From Nostoc sp. 'Peltigera membranacea cyanobiont' 210A (lineage in GTDB: Bacteria > Cyanobacteriota > Cyanobacteriia > Cyanobacteriales > Nostocaceae): a DNA stretch of 64,000 nucleotides. Location of the stretch: assembly GCF_002246015.1 (NCBI RefSeq), contig NZ_NOLJ01000013.1, positions 125,589 to 189,588 of the forward strand. Reading direction: 5' to 3'. Of this stretch, positions 44,600-53,129 are shown piece by piece. The first letter of the stretch is position 1, and every line of letters starts with the position of its first letter. Both the position numbers and the translations under genes were made by a program. Under the pieces are notes generated by a model that saw only the letters and a program-made list of their open reading frames with translations, was not told the origin of the DNA and searched no databases.

Positions 44600-45615
44600 A
44601 ACTGCGTATTTCTATAAAGCTCTTCAACATACTCCAGCCTCGTAATTAGATTTTTTCTACTTGTGGTAGAGGGTTGAGCAAATGACCAGAAATGCTTGTC
44701 ATTAATCAGCAATTCATAAAACTTTTTAAATTTTGAACATTCCAAACCTTTATCCAACTCTTGAGCAGTTATAACCATCACGCTATCAAAAATAATTTGG
44801 AATTTTTTTCTCTCATAAAAAACTTTAGAGCCTATACAATTTTTAAGAAAATATATTGTATTTAAAAATATATTTTTTATCTCAGTTTCGGTAATTATAT
44901 CCAAATCTTTGTTTTTTAACATAAATTGATTGAGAAAATTGGTCATATTGCCTGAATAATTTTCTCCATCGAAATATAGAGATAAAAATCTTAATATATG
45001 CTCTTGTTCATCAGCCCGAATATCATCCTTTCTATAAAGCTCTTTCCAGGTTTCATTTTTTGATAAATCTTGAAGCAATTCACTAAAAGAACCATGATAG
45101 AGAGCATTCCGAATCTCCTGTGGTTTTAAGGCAGTTCCAGTAGTATTAAGTCGTTCAAATAGATAAAATATTCCACGTGGATCATAATTTTCAGATATGA
45201 TTATGCAGTGGATTATTGCATTATTAAGCTCACGACGCTCCGATAGAGGTAATTTGGAATAAGTTAAGCCTTCTAACTGTGGGACGACACCTTTAAGCTT
45301 AAATACTTTCCCATTTGGAAAAGATTCTTGAAAGAAATACTGCAAAGTTTTCAGCCGTTGCTGTCCATCTATAACAAGATATTTTTTGGAAAACTTATCT
45401 TTAGCGAGAAAGAGTGCAGGGCTAGGAAGGCCAAGTAGCAAGGTTTCAATAAAGCGTGATGCTTCTTCTTCTTCCCAAACATACTTTCTCTGAAACCCTG
45501 GAATAATAAATTCTTCTTCTTCCAGGCGTTTCACTAATGTATCCACAGGAAAGTCAGCACCGTAATACTCTACTTCAAGCCTTGGACTTTCGGTTGTTTC
45601 TATATCGTAGTTCAT
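44596..45615 (-). CDS. DUF262 (GmrS-like) protein, 339 aa
   Basis: DUF262 proteins have a ParB/sulfiredoxin-like fold that hydrolyses nucleotides; some act in modified-DNA restriction (GmrSD) and other defence systems. The hallmark FQRKYVWEEEEASRFIETLLLG and VIDGQQRLKTL are intact, followed by FERLNTTGTALKPQEIRNALY. The usual C-terminal HNH nuclease (DUF1524) is missing: instead the separate HEPN gene follows. This suggests a two-component defence module with a HEPN effector (inference). Confidence 0.88.
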   Translation of the reverse strand: MNYDIETTESPRLEVEYYGADFPVDTLVKRLEEEEFIIPGFQRKYVWEEEEASRFIETLLLGLPSPALFLAKDKFSKKYLVIDGQQRLKTLQYFFQESFPNGKVFKLKGVVPQLEGLTYSKLPLSERRELNNAIIHCIIISENYDPRGIFYLFERLNTTGTALKPQEIRNALYHGSFSELLQDLSKNETWKELYRKDDIRADEQEHILRFLSLYFDGENYSGNMTNFLNQFMLKNKDLDIITETEIKNIFLNTIYFLKNCIGSKVFYERKKFQIIFDSVMVITAQELDKGLECSKFKKFYELLINDKHFWSFAQPSTTSRKNLITRLEYVEELYRNTQL

Positions 45616-45800
45616 AAGTTATTTATACATTTATGCTAAGTAGATTAGTGCCTTGGTTGCACATACTCTTAGATCGTAGCCTACCTGCGAGTTTATAAGC
45701 TGTTTTCATTTAAGATTCCCTGGACATCATACTACAAGGTAAAACATCTAACTTGACCTAAAACAAGTTTTCAGCAACCAACAAAGAATGAGCTTTTGCT

Positions 45801-45979
45801 TAAGATATAGCCATAATTTAAATGTAATCGCTCTCTCCCACCCATCATGCAATTTGCAGATTTCTGGTACATTGTCGCACTCAGCGAACAGCTACAACCT
45901 AACAAGGTATTACCACGAACCGTTTTAGGAGAATGGTTAGCGATATTTCGCGGTGAAGATGGACAACCCGTAGCTTTGC
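45801..45979. repeat. Direct duplicate of the Rieske 3 upstream and 5' region
   Basis: About 179 bp here match 46732-46910 with few differences (gccataatttaaat, the start codon region and the first 45 codons). The copy ends exactly at a dispersed repeat. Confidence 0.9.
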
Positions 45980-45981
45980 GC
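45847..45981 (+). pseudogene. Truncated copy of Rieske oxygenase 3
   Basis: The first 45 residues are identical to those of the complete gene at 46774 (MQFADFWYIVALSEQLQ...GQPVALR). The match ends before the first Rieske ligand, so the fragment cannot bind a cluster. The frame then runs through a GCGTAGGCGTAGCCC repeat and antisense to the PIN gene. Confidence 0.9.
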
Positions 45982-46008
45982 GTAGGCGTAGCCCATCGTA
46001 GACATCGC
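45980..46008. repeat. GCGTAGGCGTAGCCC dispersed repeat at duplication junction
   Basis: Same 29-bp element as at 20768 and 37200. It lies exactly where the Rieske fragment stops and the VapBC segment begins. Confidence 0.85.
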
Positions 46009-46013
46009 TTCAC

Positions 46014-46427
46014 TTACTCACTACCTATATTTTCTAACTCCCCTGGTGCAATTACTAAAATTCCTGCACTGACAAATCCAGACGTATCACGAGTTACGAT
46101 CGCATCAACCCCATGTGCTATTCCACAAGCACACTGCACCGCATCCTCAAAATCTTGAAAATTAAGTGCGATCGCTCGTTCCAAAATTCCTCTATCGACT
46201 GCACAAATATGTAAATCTGTCAAAATTTGTGCAATTGCATCTTGAGCAGCAATCGCACCCGCTGCTTTGCGGACAATGTAATAGATGTTAGTAATTGTTG
46301 TTGCTGCAATAAATCCCTCGATTTCACCAGCATCAATTTTTGCAAACAGTTTTGCCGCATCCTCTACAAAAGGTTCTCGCTCTTGTAAAAAATCAAGCAC
46401 AACATTTGTATCAATTAAAACTCGCAT
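46014..46427 (-). CDS. vapC: PIN-domain toxin (VapC type), 137 aa
   Basis: RNase toxin with the PIN acidic residues: LIDTNVVLDFL at the start, the central Glu/Asp in FEDAVQCA and the late Asp in VTRDTSGF. Length is normal. Its start overlaps the stop of the antitoxin gene by 1 nt. It lies on the opposite strand to, and between the two copies of, the Rieske 3 5' end. Confidence 0.9.
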   Translation of the reverse strand: MRVLIDTNVVLDFLQEREPFVEDAAKLFAKIDAGEIEGFIAATTITNIYYIVRKAAGAIAAQDAIAQILTDLHICAVDRGILERAIALNFQDFEDAVQCACGIAHGVDAIVTRDTSGFVSAGILVIAPGELENIGSE

Positions 46428-46645
46428 TATTGATATTTTTCAGTCAGATAGTTAATATAATCTACTTCAACATTTTCAGTTGATATTTCTGTACCTTTTG
46501 CAATCCCTCGCAGTCGAGACAAGTTACCCTTTTTCAATTCAGAATTAGTTTCTTGCTGTAGCGACTCCAAAAGGATCTGCACTAATGTCCAGCGATCGCT
46601 AATTGGTAACTCTAATACCTGCTTTTGTAATTGTTCTAATGTCAC
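46427..46645 (-). CDS. vapB: VapB-type antitoxin, 72 aa
   Basis: Small antitoxin partner of the PIN toxin. The N-terminal part (LEQLQKQVLELPISDRWTLVQILLESLQQE) is the helical pattern often found before PIN genes in cyanobacteria; the C-terminal half is polar and would bind the toxin. Translational coupling to vapC supports the pairing. Confidence 0.8.
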   Translation of the reverse strand: MTLEQLQKQVLELPISDRWTLVQILLESLQQETNSELKKGNLSRLRGIAKGTEISTENVEVDYINYLTEKYQ

Positions 46646-46731
46646 GATCCTTTTCCCATCTCAGGTTATCTCATTTTTAATTGTAAATTAGCTCTTTTGC
46701 AATTCGATAGATACAGCAATGCAGTTCTACC

Positions 46732-46910
46732 CAAGACATTGCCATAATTTAAATACGATCGCTCCCACCCGCCATGCAATTTGCAGATTTCTGGTACATT
46801 GTCGCACTCAGCGAACAGCTACAACCTAACAAGGTATTACCACGCACCGTTTTAGGAGAATGGTTAGCGATATTTCGCGGTGAAGATGGACAACCCGTAG
46901 CTTTGCGCGA
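46732..46910. repeat. Intact copy of the duplicated Rieske 3 5' region
   Basis: Partner of the repeat at 45801-45979. Together they flank the vapBC genes as direct repeats. Confidence 0.9.
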
Positions 46911-47808
46911 TCGCTGTTTACACCGCAATAGCCGTCTATCATCAGGTAAAATCTGTAACGGTACTTTACAATGTCCCTATCATGGTTGGGTATATGACGC
47001 GGTTGGAAACGTGATTGCTGTTCCAGCCGAAGGAGATGACTTCAAACCTTCCCCACAGCGTCGAGCCAAGTGTTACGCTACCAAAGAACAGGATGGCTAT
47101 GTTTATGTGCGGTTAGCCGATAGCCCAAGTGTTGCCCCAAGTCTTAATTTTGAACCCTTTTCTATGCCTCACTACGGACAAATAGGATGGGAGACGGTGC
47201 GGGTAATTAACCGTTTTGCTAATAATATTACTAATTGTGCGGAGAACTTTATTGATATTCCCCATACGGCTTTTGTTCATCCTGGTGTTTTCCGTACTTC
47301 CCGCCAACAAAAGTTAGAGATGACTGTAGAACGGTGTGATGGTTCGGTTTTGGTGGAGTATCGCAACGAAAACAGTAATTTAGGATGGTACAGCCGTTTT
47401 CTGAATTTGCAGGGTGCAGAGATTAAACATAGCGATCGCTTTTATATGCCAAACATTACCTCTGTAGAGTATAAGATAGCACATAATCGCCATTTGTTCA
47501 TTACCAGTCAATCTATTCCAGAAACCGATAATTCAACTCTGGTTTACACCGATGTCACCTATAACTATGGTATTTGGAATAAGTTAGCACGTCCCTTTGT
47601 GCGGTGGACTGCTCAACACATTATCCGCCAAGACGTGGAAATTTTGGGTATTCAGGGGGAAGCGATCGCTAAATACGGGACACAATTTTATAATACCTCT
47701 GCGGACACAATTCATATATTTGTAGAGTCAATTATGGCAGCTATATCTCGTGGAGAAGATCCGCGTTTATTGCCAAATCAATCAGTAAAAGTTACATTTT
47801 GGGTTTAA
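46774..47808 (+). CDS. Rieske 2Fe-2S oxygenase 3, 344 aa
   Basis: Rieske ligands C48/H50 (CLHRN) and C67/H70 (CPYHGW); mononuclear iron site in NFIDIPHTAFVH. Unlike the two other Rieske proteins of the cluster it has the classical aromatic-ring/choline-type signatures and no hydrophobic C-terminal segment, so it probably acts on a soluble intermediate or belongs to a different subfamily (inference). It resumes the plus-strand cluster after the inserted opposite-strand genes. Its promoter region (from 46732) is present twice. Confidence 0.93.
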   Translation: MQFADFWYIVALSEQLQPNKVLPRTVLGEWLAIFRGEDGQPVALRDRCLHRNSRLSSGKICNGTLQCPYHGWVYDAVGNVIAVPAEGDDFKPSPQRRAKCYATKEQDGYVYVRLADSPSVAPSLNFEPFSMPHYGQIGWETVRVINRFANNITNCAENFIDIPHTAFVHPGVFRTSRQQKLEMTVERCDGSVLVEYRNENSNLGWYSRFLNLQGAEIKHSDRFYMPNITSVEYKIAHNRHLFITSQSIPETDNSTLVYTDVTYNYGIWNKLARPFVRWTAQHIIRQDVEILGIQGEAIAKYGTQFYNTSADTIHIFVESIMAAISRGEDPRLLPNQSVKVTFWV

Positions 47809-47856
47809 AAAAAAATATCATCTCCGCATAAATTAGCTATGATTCCCACAGTTATT

Positions 47857-47934
47857 GCACCCCACCCCTTAATCCCCTCCCCGCAAGCGGGGAGGGGAGA
47901 CAAAGCACAGCTTTGGCGGGGTGGGGTTCTTCGG
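47857..47934. repeat. Dispersed palindromic repeat
   Basis: ccctccccgc/gcggggaggg forms a perfect hairpin in a larger acccc...ggggt palindrome. It fills the gap between Rieske 3 and the hydroxylase gene. Confidence 0.8.
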
Positions 47935-48002
47935 GTTTAATAAGTAATCAAGCAGACATGATGTAATTCGTAATTAATCAATATCAGTGTGAGCAATCAG
48001 AA

Positions 48003-48755
48003 GTGGAAATACAAAACTTTTCACAACTACTAATTTTTGGCTCTTTTATCGGATTAGTTGGTTGGACTATTAGCAATCAGGTTGGACGAACTCAACTCAA
48101 AGTTAAAAGTCGTGAAGATTGGCTGCTAGATGCTATAGGATTAACGATTCAAGGAATTTTGATTCCTTTACTACAAGCTACTTTAGTTTATTGGATTTAT
48201 CAACATTTATTACTAAATCAACAAGGATATTTAAAAATATCATTAATTCCGACTTTTATTATCAGTTTTGTTGTAGTTGATTATTTATATTATTGGAATC
48301 ATCGTTTATTACATACTAAATTGTTGTGGAAGGTTCACCAAGTCCATCATACTGTTACTCAGATGGATGTATTAGGAACTTCTCGCAACACACTTTGGAC
48401 AAGTTTGTTAATTATTTATTTATGGATACACACTTTATTTTTCTATCTGTTAGCCGATCCAACAGGTTATTTACTTGGAGTAAGTCTAACTTCTGCCTTA
48501 GATTTATGGCGACATAGCCGCTTGATAATTCCTGAAAGTAGCTGGCTTTATCAATTTTTATCTTCTTGGCTAATTTTACCACAGGATCATGCTTGGCATC
48601 ATTGCCGCGAAATCTACAATTATAACTATGGGGCTAATCTAAAAATTTGGGATAAGTTACATGGAACATATTATGAAAGCAAAAAATTGCCATCTCTAAT
48701 CGGAATTCCTAGCTCATTAAACTTGTTCCAAAAACTTTTATTCCCATTTTCATGA
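48003..48755 (+). CDS. Sterol desaturase/fatty-acid hydroxylase family protein, 250 aa
   Basis: Integral membrane diiron enzyme. The histidine clusters are complete: HRLLH (about 102-106), HQVHH (about 115-119) and HAWHH (about 198-202), between four to five membrane helices. Known members hydroxylate or desaturate fatty acids, sterols and carotenoids. The start is GTG 48003. It overlaps the acyltransferase gene by 4 nt. Together with the Mpo1-like gene it points to a lipid chain as the cluster substrate (inference). Confidence 0.92.
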   Translation: MEIQNFSQLLIFGSFIGLVGWTISNQVGRTQLKVKSREDWLLDAIGLTIQGILIPLLQATLVYWIYQHLLLNQQGYLKISLIPTFIISFVVVDYLYYWNHRLLHTKLLWKVHQVHHTVTQMDVLGTSRNTLWTSLLIIYLWIHTLFFYLLADPTGYLLGVSLTSALDLWRHSRLIIPESSWLYQFLSSWLILPQDHAWHHCREIYNYNYGANLKIWDKLHGTYYESKKLPSLIGIPSSLNLFQKLLFPFS

Positions 48756-49360
48756 CAGTTCTAAGTAAAATTCTTTCCTTTTTTCCCACTTTTATATTAT
48801 TGCTAACTGGGGCAGCAATAGTCTACCTCGCCTATTCACCCAACATCTTCAGCATTCTGGCGGTGTTCCTTTCTATTTATGGGCTACCAGTGCTAGTTTA
48901 CCGCTTGCATGAACGGTTTTATCCTGTGCGGGAAGGTATTAGTTATTTACAAAATAAAGAATATAATCCCTGGTGGGGTAGTCATCAAATCCAGGTAATT
49001 TATATTGCTATTCCGGTGTTAGAAGCAGTGCTGCGACTGATTCCGGGGGTGTTTTCTTGTTGGTTGCGATTGTGGGGTGCTAAAGTGGGGCAAGATGTAT
49101 ACTGGACAACAAGATTGGAGATTGCCGATCGCAGTTTATTAGAAATTGGCGATCGCGTCGTTATCGGACATGGTGTCGGTATCTATTCTCACATCATTAA
49201 ACCACGCAAGCAAAATTTAATGTTGTATGTCAAAAAAGTCAAGATTGGCAGCAATGTTTTTGTCGGTGCTGGATCTAATCTTGCTGCTGGTGTAGTCATT
49301 GGTGATGGTTCTTATGTACCAGCAGTCAGTAACCTTTATCCTAATCAAAAGGTGCAATAA
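48752..49360 (+). CDS. Membrane-anchored hexapeptide acyltransferase, 202 aa
   Basis: Two N-terminal hydrophobic segments (about 8-50) are followed by left-handed beta-helix hexapeptide repeats (IGDRVVIGHGVGIYSH; VKIGSNVFVGAGSNLAAGVVIGDGSYVPAVS), as in LpxA-like and WcaF-like acyltransferases. The His in GHGVGIYSHII may be catalytic. It overlaps the genes on both sides (4 nt and 1 nt), so hydroxylase, acyltransferase and GH3 enzyme form one tightly coupled unit; acylation of a hydroxyl made by the hydroxylase would fit (inference). Confidence 0.85.
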   Translation: MTVLSKILSFFPTFILLLTGAAIVYLAYSPNIFSILAVFLSIYGLPVLVYRLHERFYPVREGISYLQNKEYNPWWGSHQIQVIYIAIPVLEAVLRLIPGVFSCWLRLWGAKVGQDVYWTTRLEIADRSLLEIGDRVVIGHGVGIYSHIIKPRKQNLMLYVKKVKIGSNVFVGAGSNLAAGVVIGDGSYVPAVSNLYPNQKVQ

Positions 49361-50883
49361 TGCGTCCGATTATTCAGCTTTTTGGGCAAATTCTCGCACC
49401 AACGGCGAGGCGATTTCATCAAGCTTTGGATAACCCAGAGTTAATGCAGACATCTGTACAAAAAGAAATTTGCGATCGCCTAATCAAGAGTGAGTATGGT
49501 AAAACTCTGGGGATTCATTCTGTAGACGATTGGCAGCGTGTACCAATAGTAGATTATGATGCACTCGAACCCTGGTTAAATCAAAAACCTAAACAAATTT
49601 CCCTCACTCCCGAACCCATTTTGTTCTACGAAAAAACCTCTGGTAGTAGTGGGGCAGTAAAATGGATTCCTTATACTCAATCTTTGCGGCGATCGTTTAA
49701 TCAAATGTTCTGTGTATGGGCGCATGATTTGATTGTACATGGCCCGAAATTTTCCACAGGCAAGATTTATGCTTGTATCTCGCCGCAATTAAATGTAGCC
49801 GATAACCAAACTTTACAGAACGATTTAGATTATTTAGATGGGTGGTTGCGTTGGTTTTTGCGTCCTTGGTTGGTGATGCCAAATAAATTTAATCGGCTGC
49901 ATGATGCGAACTTGTTTAAACATCAACTGGCTTTGGCATTATTAGAGGCTGAAAAACTAGAAATTATTTCTATTTGGAGTCCTAGTTTTCTACAAGTACA
50001 TTTAAAATATATTCAAGAAAATCAGGATTTATTGCGAAAAGAATTACACAACCGGATTTCACATAATCGTCTGCAACTTCTCAGCGAAAGTAATATTCCC
50101 TGGATGCAACTCTGGCCAAACTTAAAGCTAATTTCTTGCTGGGATAGTGCCAATGCAGCAGATCAAGCTCAGGGATTAAGATCGCAATTTCCAGATGCAT
50201 TAATTCAAGGTAAAGGACTACTAGCAACCGAAGCCCCAATAACGATTCCCTTGATTGTCGCTGGGGGATGTGTGCCAATTCTTGATGAAGTATTTTTCGA
50301 GTTCGAGGACGATACTGGTTCCCTGCATAGTTTACATGAACTCAACATTGGCAAGGAATACACGATTATTTTATCGCAGAAAGGAGGATTGTATCGTTAT
50401 CGAATTGGCGATCGCATCCGGGTAACTCATTACTATCGCCACACTCCTTGTTTAGAGTTTCTCGGACGACATCAAGCCATTAGCGATTTGGTGGGCGAAA
50501 AGTTGCAAGAAACCTTTGTAAATAATGCTCTTGCTCTGTTGAACTTGCAAGAAACTAACTTTAAAAGTTTGATGCCAATTGCCGATCCTCCACACTACAT
50601 TCTATTACTAGATTCGGCAAAAGAAATCCCAGAAATTATTGCTCAACAACTCGATCTGGCTCTATCAGAATCATATCATTACAAGAGAGCGCGATCGCTC
50701 GGTCAACTCGCACCACCAGAGGTTTTAATTTCTAGCCAAATTCCTGAAATATTAGTTTCCCATTGTATCCGTACTGGAAGTGTCTGGGGAGGTATTAAAC
50801 ATCCAATTCTGGCAAAATCACCCATTAGCACTGAACTTTTACAAGAATTGAAGTTGAAAATTGCCGTCAATACGAAAGACTGA
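49360..50883 (+). CDS. GH3-type adenylate-forming amide synthetase, 507 aa
   Basis: GH3 enzymes activate a carboxylate with ATP and join it to an amino group; plant members conjugate jasmonate or auxin to amino acids. The ATP-binding P-loop-like YEKTSGSSGAVKWIPYT (about 90-106), CWDSANA, LLATEAPI and GLYRYRIGDRIRV are conserved features. The length is slightly below plant GH3 (about 580). It ends the cluster, starting 1 nt inside the acyltransferase stop. It is the only assembly enzyme in the cluster and so probably forms an amide in the final product (inference). Confidence 0.9.
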   Translation: MRPIIQLFGQILAPTARRFHQALDNPELMQTSVQKEICDRLIKSEYGKTLGIHSVDDWQRVPIVDYDALEPWLNQKPKQISLTPEPILFYEKTSGSSGAVKWIPYTQSLRRSFNQMFCVWAHDLIVHGPKFSTGKIYACISPQLNVADNQTLQNDLDYLDGWLRWFLRPWLVMPNKFNRLHDANLFKHQLALALLEAEKLEIISIWSPSFLQVHLKYIQENQDLLRKELHNRISHNRLQLLSESNIPWMQLWPNLKLISCWDSANAADQAQGLRSQFPDALIQGKGLLATEAPITIPLIVAGGCVPILDEVFFEFEDDTGSLHSLHELNIGKEYTIILSQKGGLYRYRIGDRIRVTHYYRHTPCLEFLGRHQAISDLVGEKLQETFVNNALALLNLQETNFKSLMPIADPPHYILLLDSAKEIPEIIAQQLDLALSESYHYKRARSLGQLAPPEVLISSQIPEILVSHCIRTGSVWGGIKHPILAKSPISTELLQELKLKIAVNTKD

Positions 50884-50890
50884 TTATTGT

Positions 50891-50915
50891 AGAGACGGCG
50901 ATTCATCGCGTCTCT
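50891..50915. terminator. Hairpin after the GH3 gene, terminator candidate
   Basis: agagac-ggcgat against atcgcgtctct with one bulged G and a 2-nt loop; same dispersed family as 4001 and 22351. It stands 8 bp after the GH3 stop and may end the cluster transcript. Confidence 0.5.
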
Positions 50916-50987
50916 TGCCTTAATGTGTTGGTTTTTAATTTTTAATTCCGCCTTGCGATACTACCCTTTTGAAATTTGATTAAATAT

Positions 50988-51335
50988 TTAGCGTGATTCT
51001 AATTTAGCAACTCGCTCCTCTAATTTATTAACTTGTTGCTTCAATTCAACCACCAAAGTTGCAAGCCGATCAAACATCGGATCTTGCTGTGATAAGTTAC
51101 CTCTAGAACGAGTTGATTGTCGTGGGGTAAGTGTTGTTCTTGAGGATGGAGACTGCCGAGTTTTACCTAGCTGAGACTCTAGCTGATTTAACCGCGACTC
51201 AACACGATTCAAATCCGCTTCCAGATTGTAGATGCGGGACTCTACTTGCTGCGATGAGGCAGTTTTAGAAAAAAAACTGCCCCAGATAATTGTTACTAAA
51301 ATCCCGGCGATTACTAGCACCTTGATTTTTTTCAT
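50988..51335 (-). CDS. Membrane-anchored coiled-coil protein, 115 aa
   Basis: An uncleaved signal/anchor helix (about 4-24, VLVIAGILVTIIWGSFF) is followed by two heptad-repeat coiled coils (VESRIYNLEADLNRVESRLNQLESQL and LVVELKQQVNKLEERVAKLE) separated by a Ser/Thr/Arg-rich linker. No known family. It stands alone on the minus strand after the cluster. Confidence 0.7.
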   Translation of the reverse strand: MKKIKVLVIAGILVTIIWGSFFSKTASSQQVESRIYNLEADLNRVESRLNQLESQLGKTRQSPSSRTTLTPRQSTRSRGNLSQQDPMFDRLATLVVELKQQVNKLEERVAKLESR

Positions 51336-51415
51336 ACCAATAGCTGACTTGTTAGAACAGTCTATCTAACCGGACTTGGTTGAAATAATTTACAGACTAA
51401 AAATCTGTAGATATT

Positions 51416-52900
51416 TCATCTTTCATCAGGTTGTAAGTTAGAAAATAAACTCTGCCAATCGATATTGACAGTATTTTCTCCCTGTTTAACCTCAAATGTG
51501 ACGTTAGACGCTTTTCCTAGTTTTAGCGCCTGTACGCAAAGTTCTGCCACATCCTCACGGCTGATTTTGCCTCTAATATTGTCACCTTGCTCAAATATTA
51601 ATTCCTTACCACCTGCCTCTTCAGTTAAAGCACACGGTCTAATAATTGTATAAGGAATTCCGCTTTCTCTTAAACTATCTTCTCCCTTCAACTTCCAAGT
51701 TAGAATTCCTCCCAATTGGTCATTTAATTTCACTGCTGGCGGTTCTTCATCTAAATTAATGCCAGGACGACCGGGACGAGTCACACCTGCTGAACTGACG
51801 AGGATAAATTGTGGTAAAGTTGCCCCCCCATAAGCTTTAATTGATTCCATCTGGAAAGTAAAACTACCTGGGGAAAATTTCGGATTTAAAGCGCCATCAT
51901 GTTCAAATTTGCTCAACATCAGTTGGAATGAACAAATTCTACTTTGCTCAATTGGCGGCGCATCTTTGACAGTTTTTGCCCGAAAGACGGGAATCAAATC
52001 TGCAAAGGGAATATGAACATCTATCCAGGTATTAGCTACGGTGTCAAAAGAATAGCTGTAGCCAACACCATCCCATTTTGTATCTGTCCGTAGAAATATT
52101 TTATAGCGTTGACCATCACCTTTAACGCGCAATTTCACCCCTTCATAACTAGATAAGTTGAAGGGTGGATCAAAATTCTTCGTTCTGATAGAAACAAATC
52201 CGCCAGAGTTAGCGGTGGAGACATTACCCGCAAATAAAGCTGTATTTTCTACTAATTGGATATTACTGGCACTCACGCCACCCATGACGACATCATCCAG
52301 CGCTCCCCAGTTATCCTTTAATTCTGCTGATGGCTTGGTGAAATCAAATATTAGTTTTTCTTTTGCTTGAGGTAGATATTTTGCCGCCGCTTCGACTAAG
52401 TTTTTGACTCCTTGATATTCTACATTTTCGGGAGTGTCGCCAACAATTTCTGGTTGGTAAAATTTGACACCTTGATAATATTTGGCTCTATCTGCTGTGT
52501 CTCCCTCAACTGGTTGTACGCGTACTGCCGTACAACAAATTACAGCTTGGATATCAGAAAGAACTAAAGGAGTTAAAGTTTCTGGTTGCGTGATATCCGC
52601 AACTACTAAATCGATATCATTACCAAGAATTGACCGCGCTTTGTCAATATCTCGAACTAGGGCGCGAACTTTATAACCTTGTTGGAGCGATCGCTGCACG
52701 ACTCGTTTACCGACACCACCTGTTGCACCTGCTACTAATATTACACCCACGTTGCTTCCTCCATTGGGTCTATATTGATTATCCTTAGGACGACCTTGGA
52801 TTAATTGCTGTACCCAGTTAAGGAAAGGAATTACCTCAAAGTAAGTCAGGGTTTCGATAAACCTGCCTAAGTCCCATTGAGAACGATTTTTGTCAGTCAT
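51416..52900 (-). CDS. NAD(P)-binding protein with CIA30 domain, 494 aa
   Basis: An atypical SDR part is split by an inserted domain. Residues about 50-170 begin with VAGATGGVGKRVVQRSLQQGYKVRALVRD; residues about 185-350 form a CIA30 (complex I intermediate-associated protein 30) beta-sandwich (LIFDFTKPSAELKDNWGALDDVVMGGVSAS, GFVSIRTKNFDPPFNLSSYEGVKLRVKGDG); the remainder returns to the SDR fold (FILVSSAGVTRPGRPG, SGIPYTIIRPCALTEE). Such proteins are common in cyanobacteria and plastids; the role is unknown, possibly assembly of a photosynthetic or NDH complex. Confidence 0.92.
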   Translation of the reverse strand: MTDKNRSQWDLGRFIETLTYFEVIPFLNWVQQLIQGRPKDNQYRPNGGSNVGVILVAGATGGVGKRVVQRSLQQGYKVRALVRDIDKARSILGNDIDLVVADITQPETLTPLVLSDIQAVICCTAVRVQPVEGDTADRAKYYQGVKFYQPEIVGDTPENVEYQGVKNLVEAAAKYLPQAKEKLIFDFTKPSAELKDNWGALDDVVMGGVSASNIQLVENTALFAGNVSTANSGGFVSIRTKNFDPPFNLSSYEGVKLRVKGDGQRYKIFLRTDTKWDGVGYSYSFDTVANTWIDVHIPFADLIPVFRAKTVKDAPPIEQSRICSFQLMLSKFEHDGALNPKFSPGSFTFQMESIKAYGGATLPQFILVSSAGVTRPGRPGINLDEEPPAVKLNDQLGGILTWKLKGEDSLRESGIPYTIIRPCALTEEAGGKELIFEQGDNIRGKISREDVAELCVQALKLGKASNVTFEVKQGENTVNIDWQSLFSNLQPDER

Positions 52901-53129
52901 ATTTGCGTCCTCATAACTTTATTTACTCTAACAATTTTGGAGGGAGTGTCGTTCAATTACTTGAAAAGCGCTGTAATTTATTCAGGGCGCAAGAGTATCT
53001 AAAACAGGGTATGGGATGTAGGGGAAAGACGAAATGGTAAGCTGAGATTGTAGTTATTTCTGACAACAGGCATAAATTACTATCGCTACCAGAGCAGTAA
53101 AGCAGGCAGAATATAGCTTCCGGGCAACA

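Noticed and set aside
44126..46645. DUF262-HEPN and VapBC as a single transposon
   Set aside because: No common terminal inverted repeats or target duplication flank the whole segment; the direct repeats flank only vapBC.
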